A stretch of DNA of 64,000 nt from Aristolochia californica (lineage: Eukaryota > Streptophyta > Magnoliopsida > Piperales > Aristolochiaceae). The DNA lies in assembly GCA_029961685.1 (NCBI GenBank), contig JARWKL010000008.1, forward strand, positions 15,285,981 to 15,349,980, read 5' to 3'. A program made the position numbers and the translations under genes. Below the pieces are notes generated by a model that ran no database searches, was not told where the DNA came from, and was given only the letters and a program-made list of their open reading frames with translations. Each line of letters opens with the position of its first letter. The stretch's first letter is position 1. Positions 51,002-62,100 of the stretch are shown piece after piece.

Positions 51002-54000
51002 AAAAGGGGGAGGAGGGGATTTTTAACTGAGTATTGACTCCCAATCCATAAGTTATTCCTTGAAAAAATATAGCCCGTTATGAATGATAAATCACTTTAC
51101 AATCATCTATCATCATGTTTTCAACTTTTGGTAAGTGGGCAAAATAATGGATGGTTGGACACCGGTAAATATCCCATCCCATGTGGACTTGAGAATTTAA
51201 TGTTATTCTCTTTAAAAGTTTTGGATCCATTGGTCATTTGCATCTTGAACATGTTTCAAGTATGCATATTTATTTTTTAAAACATGTGTAGGAAAATCTT
51301 TTCCTTATAAAATTCCGAGCTATGAGGGTTGATGTAGTGGAATTTCAAAAACTAGGATAACAAAACTTTTGTGTTCATTTGTGGTGTGTGAAAAAAATTT
51401 ATTTAACTACATTTGTTTAGTGATTTAAATTATTTCCATACAAAAACTCAAAAATTTTCATTTTGTTCTGATCTATTTGCCTTTTATCTCATTTTTTTGT
51501 TTACGAAAAGAAGGGAAAGTGAAAACTCTAGTTTTGATTTAAGAAAAAAGTATATATCTAAAATCGAAATGCACAATGCACAAATGTAGAGAGAGATACT
51601 TCCAACAAGTGACTATAATTTTTAAAGATTCAAAACTCTTTATAGTTTTTATATATCTTGTCCTGCAATCGTCGAGAAAAGGGGGAGGCGGGGGATTTTT
51701 AACTGAGTGTTGACCCCCAATCCATAAGTCATTGTGTACAAAAATATAGCCCTTTACGCATGATAAATCACTTTACAATCACCTATGAACGTTTGGTCAG
51801 CTTTTTGTGAATGGGCAAAATAATGGCTTGTTTTACTTGGGTAAAAATCCCCCCGCAAGTTCACTTGAGAATTTAATGTTATTCTCTTTAAAAGTTTTGG
51901 ATCCATAGGTCATTTACATCTTTAACATGTTTCAAGTATTCATGTCCATTTTTTAGAACATGTGTAGAAAAAATCTTTCTTATAAAATTCTGAGCTATTA
52001 GCGTTGAACAAGTTGAATTTCCAAAACTAGGATAACAATACTTTTGTGTTTATTTCTGGTGTGTGAATAAATTTTATTTACTTACATTTTTTATTGCTTA
52101 AAATTAAATTTTTTCCATATATAAACTGTAAAATTTTCATTTTGTTGTGATCTATTTGCCTTTTATCTCTTTTTTTTTGTTTACGAGAGGAAGGGCAAGT
52201 GAAAAATCTAGTTTATTTTTAAGAAAAAAGTATACATCTAAAATGGAAATGCACAATGCACAAATGTAGAGAGAGATAATTTCAAAAAGCGTCTTGAATT
52301 TTTAGGGATTGTAAATTCTTTTTGTTTTTTATTTATCAGGTTCTGCAATCGTCAGGAAAAGAGAGAGGCAGGGGATTTTTAACTCAGTGTTCACTCCTAA
52401 TCCATAAGTCATTCCTTACAAAAATATAGCCCGTTATGCATGATAAATCACTTTACAATCATCTATGATTGTTAGGTCAACTTTTTGTAAATGGGCAAAA
52501 TATTGGCTTGTTTGACTCGGGTAAATATCCCACCGCACGTACACTTGAGAATTTAATGTTATTCTTTATAAAAGCTTTGGATCAATAGGTCATTTGCATC
52601 TTGAACATGTTTCAAGCATGCATATCCATTTTTTAAAACATGTGGAGAAAAAGCTCTTTCTTATAAAATTCTGAACTATTAGGGTTGAACTAGTGGAATT
52701 TCACAAACTTGGATAACAAAACTTTTGTGTTCATTTGTGGTGTGGGAATATATTTTCTTTACTTACATTTTTTTATTGCTTTAAATTCTTTCCACACATA
52801 AACTCTAAAATTTTCATTTTGTTGTGATCTATTTGCCTTGTATCTCTTTTTTCTGTATATGAGATGTTAGGAAAGTGAAAACTCATGTTTTGATTTAAGA
52901 AAAAATTATACATTTAAAATGTAAATGCACAATTCACAAATGTAGAGAGAGATAATTCCAATAAGTTTTGGTAATTTTTAGGGATTTTAAAATAATTTTA
53001 GTTTTTATATATCAGGTTCTACAATCATTGGGAGAAGGGGGAGGAGGGGACTTTTAACTGAGTGTTGACTCCCAATCCTTAAGTCATTCCTTAAAAAAAT
53101 ATAACCCGTTACGAATGATAAATCACTTTACATTCATCTATCATCATTTTGTCAGCTTTTGGTAAGTTGGCAAAATAATGGATGGTTGGACTCGGGTAAA
53201 TATCCCACCGCACGTGGACTTGAGAATTTATTGTTATTCTCTTTAAAAGTTTTAGATCCATAAGTCATTTGCATCTAGAACATGTTTCAAGCATGCGTAT
53301 TCATTTTTTAAAACATGTGTAGAAAAATATTTTCCTTATAAAATTCCGAGCTATGAGGGTTGATGTAGTGCAATTTCAAATACTAGGATAACAAAACTTT
53401 TGTGTTCATTTGTGGTGTGTCAAAAATTTTTATTTAATTACATTTTTGTAGCGCTTTAAATTATTTCCATACAAAAACTCTAAAATTTTCATTTTTTTGT
53501 GATCTATTTGCCTTTTATCTCTTTTTTTTGTTTACGAGAAGAAGGAAAGTGAAAACACTAGTTTTGATTTAAGAAAAAAGTATATATCTAAAATGGAAAT
53601 GCACAATGCACAAATGTAGAGAGAGATACTTCCAACAAGTGACTGTAATTTTTAGAGATTGTAAACTCTTTTTAGTTTTTATGTATCATGTTCTTCAATC
53701 GTCGAGAAAATTGGGCGGCGGGGGATTTTTCACTGAGTGTTGACTCCCAATCCATAAGTCATTCTGTACAAAAATATAACCCGTTATGCATGATAAATCA
53801 CTTTACAATCATCTATGAACGTTAGGTCAGCTTTTTGTGAATGGGTAAAATATTTGCTTGTTTTACTCGGGTAAAAATCCCCCCCGCAAGTTCACTTGAG
53901 AATTTAATGTTATTCTCTTTAAAAGTTTTGGATCCATAGGTCATTTGCATCTTTAACATGTTTCAAGTATTCATGTCTATTTTTTAAAACATGTGTAGAA

Positions 54001-56227
54001 AAATCTCTTTCTTATAAAATTCCTAGCTATTAGTGTTGAACAAGTTGAATTTCCAAAACTTGGATAACAAAACTTTTGTGTTCATTTGTGGTGTGTGAAT
54101 AAATTTTCTTTACTTACATTTGCTTATTGCTTAAAATTCTTTCCATACATAAACTCTAAATTTTCATTTTGTTGTGATCTATTTGAGTTTTATCTCTTTT
54201 TTTTGTTTACGAGAGGAAGAGCAAGTGAAAACTCAAGTTTTGTTTTAAGAAAAAAATATACATCTAAAATGGCAATGCACAATGCTCAAATGTAGAGAGA
54301 GATAATTCCAAAAAGCGTCTTGAACTTTTAGGGATTTTAAATTATTTTTATTTTTTATATATCAGTTCTGCAATCATCGAGAAAAGGGAGAGGCGAGGGA
54401 TTTTTAATTGAGTGTTCACTCCTAATCTATAAGTCATTCCATACAAAAATATAGCCCGTCACGCATGATAAATCACTTTACAATCATCTATGATTGTTAG
54501 GTCAGCTTTTTGTAAATGGGCAAAATATTGGCTTATTTGACTCGGGTAAATATCCCACCGCATGTACGCTTGATAATTTAATGTTATTCTTTATAAAAGG
54601 TTTGGATCCATAGGTCATTTGCATCTTTAACATGTTTCAAGAATGCATATCCATTGTTTAAAACATGTGGAGAAAAAATTCTTTCTTATAAAATTTTGAG
54701 CTATGAGGGTTGAACTAGTGGAATTTCACAAACTTGGATAAAAAACTTTTGTGTTCATTTGTGGTGTGTGAATAAATTTTCTTTACTTACATTTTCTTAT
54801 TTATTAAAATTCTTTCCACACGTAAACTCTAAAATTTTCATTTTGTTGTGATCTATTTGCCTTTTATCTCTTTTTTTTGTTTATGAGATGTTGGGAAAGT
54901 GAAAACTCAAGTTTTGATTTAATAAAAAATTATACATCTAAAATGGAAATGCATAATGCACAAATGTAGAGAGAGATAATTCCGACAAGCGTCTTGAATT
55001 TTTTGGGATTGTAAATTCTTTTTATTTTTAATATATCAGGTATTTCAATCATCGGGAAAATGGAGAGACGGGGGATTTTTAACTGAGTGTTCACTCCTAA
55101 TCCTTAAGTCATTCGTTAAAAAATTATAGCCCGTTACGCATGTTAAATCACTTTACAATCATCTATGATTGTTAGGTGAGCTTTTTGTAAATGGGTAAAA
55201 TATTGACTTGTTTGACTCGGGTAAATATCCCATCGCACGTACACTTGAGAATTTAATGTTATTCTTTATAAAAGCTTTGGATCCATAGGTCATTTGCATC
55301 TTTAACATGTTTCAAGCATGCATATCCATTTTTTAAAACATGTGGAGAAAAATCTCTTTCTTATAAAATTATGAGCTTCTAGGGTTGAACTAGTTGAATT
55401 TCACAAACTTGGATAACAAAACTTTTGTGTTCATTTGTGGTGTGTGAATATATTTTCTTTAATTACATTTGTTTATTGTTTTAAATTCTTTCCACACATA
55501 AACTCTAAAATTTTCATTTTGTTGTGATCTATTTGTCTTTTAACGCTTTTTTTTTTTGTATATGAGATTTTGGGAAAGTGAAAACTCAAGTTTTGATTTA
55601 AGAAAAAATTATACATCTAAAATAGAAATTCACAATGCAAAAATGTAGAGAGAGATAATTCCAATAAGTTTCGGTAATTTTTAGAGATTTTAAACTCTTT
55701 TTAGTTTTTATATATCAGGTTCTGCAATCATTGGGAAAAGGGGGAGAAGGGGATTTTTAACTGAGTGTTGACTCCCAATCCATCAATCATTTCTTAAAAA
55801 AATATAGCCCATTACGAATGATAAATCACTTTACAATCATCTATCATCATTTTGTCAGCTTTTGGTAAGTGGGCAAAATAATGGATGCTTGGAGTCGGGT
55901 AAATATCCCACCGCATGTTCACTTGAGAATTTAATGTTTTTCTCTTTAAAAGGTTTGGATCCATAGGTCATTTGCATCTTTAACATGTGTAGAAAAATCT
56001 CTTTCTTATAAATATCCAAGCTATTAGGGTTGAACTAGTTATATTCCTCAAACTTGGATAACAAAAATTTTGTGCTCATTTGTGGTGTGTGAATAAATTT
56101 TCTTAACTGACATTTTTTTAATTTTAAATTCTTTCCATACATAATCTCTCAAATTTTCATTTTTTTGTGATTTCTTTGCCTTTTATCTCTTTTTTTTTTT
56201 TTGTTTATGAGATGAAGGGAAATTGAA
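48975..56227 (+). repeat. Three-monomer higher-order repeat, period ~2,030 bp (M76-M86)
   Basis: The first type recurs at M76, M79, M82 and M86 ('aatggatggttgg' or near variants, 'catcatttt', 'gtagtggaatttcaaa' in M76, M79 and M82). The second recurs at M77, M80 and M83 ('tttttgtgaatggg', 'gtaaaaatccc', 'tattcatgtc', 'caagttgaatttcc'). The third recurs at M78, M81, M84 and M85 ('gagaggc', 'tgttca' with 'cctaatcc', 'aaaatattggcttg', 'tttataaaa'). Spacings of the first type are 2,027, 2,031 and 2,703 bp, so the last turn has four monomers because the third type is doubled. M86 keeps the first-type head but has the 33-bp deletion and the 'ataaatatcc' motif of M42, M61 and M69. Confidence 0.85.
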
Positions 56228-56836
56228 AAAATATAGCCTGTTTCGCATGATAAATCACTTTACAATCATCTTTGATCGTTTGGTCAGCTTTTTGGAAATG
56301 GGCAAAATAATGGCTTGTTTGACTCGAGTAAATATCCCATCGCACGTTCACTCCAGAATTTAATCTTATTCTCTTTAGAAGGTTTGGATCCATAGGTGAT
56401 TTTCATCTTTAACATGTTTCAAGCATGCATATCCATTTTTTAAAACATGTGTAGAAAAATCTCTTTCTTATAGAATTCCGAGCTATTAGGGTTGAACTAG
56501 TGGAATTTCCCAAGCTAGGATAACAAAACTTGTGTTCATTTGTGGTGTGCGAATAAATTTTCTTTAATTGCATTTGTTTGTTGCTTTAAATTCTTTCCAT
56601 ACATAAACTCTAAAATTTTCATTTTTTTGTGACATTTAACCTTTTATGTCTTTTTTTGCTGACGAGATGAAGTGAAAGTGAAAACTCAAGTTCTGATTTG
56701 ATAAAAAAGTATATATCCAAAAAGGAAATGCACAATGCACAAATGTAGAGATTGATAATTCCAAAAAGTGTCTATAATTTTTAGGGATTGTAAACTCTTT
56801 TTGTTTTTTTATATATCTGGTTCTGCAATCATCAGG
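55736..56836 (+). repeat. Fused monomers M86/M87 with deleted boundary
   Basis: At about 56,227 'gatgaagggaaattgaaaa' runs into 'aatatagcctgtttcgcatg'. The tail of M86 and the first ~66 bp of M87, including the purine block, are missing. The junction shares a run of A residues. The combined length is 1,101 bp, about 218 bp short of two such monomers once the 33-bp deletion in M86 is counted. Confidence 0.9.
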
Positions 56837-57512
56837 AAAATGGGGGAGGAGAGGGATTTTTAACTGAGTGTTGACTCCCAATCCATAAGTCATTCCTTAC
56901 AAAAATATAGCCCGTTACGCATGATAAATCACTTTACAATCATCTAAGATCGTTAGGTCAGCTTTTTTTAAATGTGCAAAATAATGGCTTGTTTGACTCG
57001 GGTAAATATCCCACCACACGTTCACTTGAGAATTTAATGTTATTCTCTTTAAAAGGTTAGGATCTATTGGTCATTTGTATCTTTAACATGTTTCATGCAT
57101 GCATATCCCTTTTTTAAAACATATGTAGAAAAATCTCTTTCTTATAAAATTCCGAGCTATTAGGTTGAACTAGTGGAATTTTCCAAACATGGCTAACAAA
57201 ACTTTTGTGTTTATCTGTGGTGTGTGAATAAATTTTATTTACTTACATTTGTTTATTACTTTAAATTCTTTCCTTACATAAACTTTAAAATTTTCATTTT
57301 GCTGTGATCTATTAGCCTTTTATCTTTTTTTTTTGTTTACGAGATGAAGGGAAAGTGAAAAGTCAAGTTTTGGTTTAAGAAAAAAGTATATGTCTAAAAT
57401 GGAAATGCACAATGCACAAATGTAGAGAGAGATAATTCCAAAACTTGTCTATAATATTCAAGGATTGTAAACTCTTATTACTTTTTATACATCAAGTTAT
57501 GCAATCGTCGAT

Positions 57513-58187
57513 AAAAGGGGGAGGCGGGGGATTTTTAACTAAGTGTTGGCTCCCAATCCATAAGTCTTTCCTTACAAATTATATAGCCCGTTACGCATGA
57601 TAAATCACTTTATAATCATCTATGATCGGTAGGTCAGCTTTTTGTAAATGGGCAAAATAATGGCTTGTTTGACTCGGGTAAATATCCCACCGCACGTTCA
57701 CTTGAGAATTTAATATTATTCTCTTTAAAAGGTTTCGATCCATCTGTCATTTACATCTTTAACATGTTCCAAGCATGCATATCCATTTTTTAAAACATGT
57801 GTAGAAAAATCTCTTTCTTAAAATGTTCCAAGCAATTAGGGTTGAACTAGTGGAATTTCCCAAACTTGGATAACAAAACTTTTGTGTTCATTTGTGGTGC
57901 GTGAATAAATTTTCTTTACTTACATATGTTTATTGCTTTAAATTCTTTCCATACATAGACTCTAAAATTTTAATTTTGTTGTGATCTATTTGCCTTTTAT
58001 CTCTTTTTTTCTTTCCGAGATGAGGGAAAGTGAAAACTCAAATTTTGATTTAAGAAAAAAGTATACATCTAAAATGGAAATGCACAATCCACAAATGTAC
58101 AGAGAGTAATTCCAAAAAGTGTCTGTAATTTTTAGGGAATGTAAACTCTTTTTAGTTTTTATATCCTAGGTTCTGCAATAGTCGGTA
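57513..58187 (+). repeat. Representative full-length monomer (M89, 675 bp)
   Basis: A near-typical copy used to define coordinates within the monomer. +1 to +18 is the G-rich purine block. The head (+19 to about +130) carries 'tcccaatccataag', 'atagcccgttacgcatg' and the 'aggtcagctttttg' motif. The usual GGATCC site would lie at about +222, but this copy has CGATCC. AACATGT-type boxes lie at about +249 and +282. 'gttgaactagtggaattt' lies at about +329. Alternating T and A tracts run from about +395 to +560. 'tagagagagataattcc' lies at about +585. The tail motif at +659 precedes the next purine block. Stop codons occur in all six frames, so the unit is not coding. Its length is close to four times 169 bp. 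Confidence 0.93.
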
Positions 58188-58868
58188 AAAAGGGGGAGGC
58201 AGAGGATTTTTAACTAAGTGTTGACTCCGAATCCATAAGTCATTCCTTAAAAAAATATAGCCTGTTACGCATGATAAATCACTTTACAATAATCTATGAT
58301 CATTAGGTCAGATTTTTGTAAATGGACAAAATAACGGCACGATTGACTCAGGTAACTATCCCACTGCACGTTCACTGTATAATTTAATGTTATTCTCTTT
58401 AAAAGGTTTGGATGCATAGGTCATTTGCATCTCTAGCATGTTTCAAGCATGCATATCCATTCTTTAAAACATGTGTAGAAAAATCTTTTTCTTATAAAAT
58501 TTTGAGCTATTAGGGTTGAACTAGTGGAATTTCTCAAACTCGGATAACAAAACTTTTCTGTTCATTTGTGGTGTGTGAATAAATTTTATTTACTTACATT
58601 TGTTTATTCCTATAAATTCTTTCCATACATAAACTCTAAAATTTTCATTTTGTTGTTATCTACTGGCCTTTTATCTGTTTTTTGTTTACGAGATGAAGGG
58701 GAAGTGAAAACTCAAGTTTTTATTTAAGAAAAGTGTATACATCTAACATGGAAATGCACAATGCACAATGCAAAAATGTAGAGAGAGATAATTCCAAAAA
58801 GTGTCTGTAATTTTTAGGGATTGTAAACTCTTTTTAGTTTTTTTATATCAGGTAGTGCAATCATCAGG

Positions 58869-59132
58869 AAAAGGGGAAGCTAGGGATTTTTAACTGAGTG
58901 TTGACTCCCAATCCATAAGTTATTCCTTACAAAAATATAGCCCGCTACGCATGATAAATCACTTTACAATCATCTATGATCGTAAGGTCAAATTTTTTTA
59001 AATGACCAAACTAGTGATCATAAGGTCAACTGTTTAAAAAAATAAATGAAGATATTTCGAACAAGTGTCAGTAATTTTTAGGGATTGGAAACTCTTTTTA
59101 GATTTTAAATATCAGGTTCTGCAATTGTCAGG
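58869..59132 (+). repeat. Truncated and rearranged monomer M91 (264 bp)
   Basis: The head proceeds to 'gatcgtaaggtcaaattttt' (from 58,978). A second, divergent copy of the same motif follows as 'gtgatcataaggtcaactg' (59,014-59,032). The sequence then passes through 'tttaaaaaaataaatgaag' into the tail motif 'atatttcgaacaagtgtc'. About 410 bp of the monomer body is missing. The repeated motif at the breakpoint resembles the duplicated piece in the 26.5 kb rearrangement. Confidence 0.9.
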
Positions 59133-62100
59133 AAAAGGGGGAGGCGGTGGATTTTTAACTTGGTGTTGACTCCCAATCCATAAGTCAATCCTTACAAATA
59201 TTTAGGCCGTTACGCATGATAAATCACTTTACAATCATCTATGATCGTTAGGTCAGCTTTTTGGAAATTGGCAAAATAGTGGCTTGTTTGAATTGGGTAA
59301 ATATCCTACCGCACGTTCATTCGATAATTTAATGTTATTCTCTTTAAAAGGTTTGGATCCTTAGGTCATTTGCATCTTTAACATGTTTCAAGCATGCATA
59401 TCTATTTTTTAAAACATGTGTTGAAAAATCTCTTTCTTATAAAATTTTGAGCTATTAGGGTTGAACTAATGGAACTTCCCCAACTTGGATATCAAAACTT
59501 TTGTGTTCATTTGTAGTGTCAGAATAAATTTTCTTTACTTAAATTTTTTTATTGCTTTAAATTCTTTCCATGCATAAATTCTAAAATTTTCATTTTGATG
59601 TAATCTATTTACCTTTTATCTCTTTTTTTACTTACGAGATGAAGGGAAAGTGAGAACTCAAGTTTTAATTTAAGCAAAACGTATACATCTAAAATGAAAA
59701 TGCACAATGCACAAATGTAGAGAGAGATAGTTCAGAAAAGTGTCTGTAATTTAGGGATTGTAAACTTTTTAAGTTATTATATATCAGGTTCTGCAATCGT
59801 CGGGAAAAAAGGGAGGCGAGGGATTTTTAACTGTGTGTTGACTCACTGTTCTTCAATAATTCCTTACATAAATAGAGCCCGTTATGCACCACAAATCACT
59901 TTACAATCTTCTATGATCGTTAGGTCAGTTTTTTCGTAATGGGTAAAATAATGGCTAGTTTTACTCAGGTAAAAATCCCACCGCACGTTCACTTGAGAAT
60001 TTAATGTTATTCTCTTCGAAAGGTTTGGATCCACAGGTATTTTGCATCTTTAACATGTTTCAAGCATGCGTATCCAGTTTTTAAAACATGTATAGAAAAT
60101 TCTCTTTCTTATAAAATTCCGAGCTATTACAGTTGAACTAGTGGAATTTCCCAAACTATGATAACTAAACTTTTGTGTTCATTTGTGGTGTGTGAATAAA
60201 TTTTCTATACTTAGATTTGTTTATTGCTTTAAATTCTTTCCATACTTAAATTTTCATTTTGTTGTGATCTATTTGCCTTTAATCTCTTTTTTTGTTTACA
60301 AGATTACGGGAAAGTGAAAAATCAAGTTTTTATTTAAGAAAAAAGTATACATCTAAAATGGAAATGAAAAATGCACAAATGTAGAGAGATAATTCCAAAA
60401 TGTGTGTGTAATTTTAGGGAATGTAAACTCTTTTTAGCTTTTATATATTAGGTTTTGCAATCGTTGGGAAAAGGGGGAGGCAAGGGTTTTTAACTGAATG
60501 TTGACTCCCAATGCATAAGTCATTCCTTTAAAAATTATAGTTCGTTACGCAAGATAAATCACTTTACAATCATCTATGATTGTTAGGTCAGCTTTTTGTA
60601 AATGGGAAAAATAATGGCTTGTCTTATTCGGGTCAATATCCTACCACACGTTCACTTGAGAATTTAGTGTTATTCTCTTTAAAAGGTTTAGATCCATAGG
60701 TCATTTGCATCTTTAACATGTTTCAAGCATGCATATCCTTATTTTAAAACATGTGTAGAAAAATCTCTTTCTTATAAAATTACGAGCTATTAGGGTTGAA
60801 CTAGTGGAATTTCCCAAACTTGGATAACGAAACTTTTCTGTTCATTTGTGGTGTGTGAAAAAATTTTCTTTACTTACATTTGTTTATTGCTTTAACTTCT
60901 TTCCATACATAAACTCTAATATTTTCATTTTGTTGTGATCTTTTTGCCTTTTATCTATTTTTTTTTCGACATGAAGGGAAAGTGAAAAATCAAGTTTTGA
61001 TTTAAGAAAAAAGTATACATCTAAAATGGATATTCACAATGCACAATGCACAAAAGTAGAGAGAGATAATTTCAAAAAGTTTCTGTAATTTTTAGGGATT
61101 GTAAATTCTTTTTAGTTTTTATATATCAGTCTCTGCTATCGTAGGGAAAAGGGGGAGGCGGGGGATTTTTAACTGAGTGTTGACTCCCAACCCTTGAGTC
61201 ATTCCTTACAAAAATATAGCCCGTTACACATGATAAATCACTTTACAATCATTTATGATCGTTAGGTCAGATTTTTGTAAATGGGCAAAATCATGGCTTG
61301 TTTGACTCGGGTAAATATCCCACCGCAGGTTCACTTGAGAATTTTATCTTATTCACTTTAAAAGGTTTGGAACCATAGGTCATTTTCATCTTTAACATGT
61401 TTCAAGTATTGTATCCATTTTTTAAAACATGTGTAGAAAAATCTCTTTCTTATAAAATTCCGAGCTATTAGAGTTAAATTAGTGGAATTTCCCAAACTTG
61501 GTTAACAATAATTTTGAGGTCATTTGTGGTGTGTGATAAATTTTCTTTACTTACATTTGTTTATTGCTTTAAATTCTTTCCATACATAAAATCTAAAATT
61601 TCCATTTTGTTTTGATCTATTAGCCTTTTGTCTCTTTTTTTGTTTACGAGATGAAGGGAAAGTGAAAAAACAAGTTTTTATTTAAGAAAAAAGTATACAT
61701 CTAAAATGAAAATGCACAATGCACAAATTTAGAGAGAGATAATTCAAAAAAGTGTCTGAAATTTTTAGGGATTGTAAACATTTTTTAGTTTTTATATCTC
61801 ATGTTCTGTAATCCTCGGGAAAAGGGGGAGGCGGGGGATTTTTAACTGAGTGTTGACTCCCATTACATAAGTCATTCCTTACAAAAATATATCCCGTTAC
61901 GCTTGATAAATCACTTTACAATCATCTTTGATCATTAGGTCAGCTTTTTGTAAATGGTCAAAATAATGGTGTGTTTGACTCGGGTAAATATCCCACCGCA
62001 CATTCAATTGAAAATTTAATGTTATTCTCTTTAAAAGGTTTGGATCCATAGGTCATCATGTTTCAAGCATGCATATCCATTTTTTAAAACATCTGTAGAA

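Noticed and set aside
57513..58187. Monomer as a solo LTR or a tandem LTR-element remnant (purine tract, TGG-containing motifs)
   Set aside because: No terminal TG...CA pair, target-site duplication or gag-pol trace was seen. The polypurine resemblance alone is too weak to call an origin.
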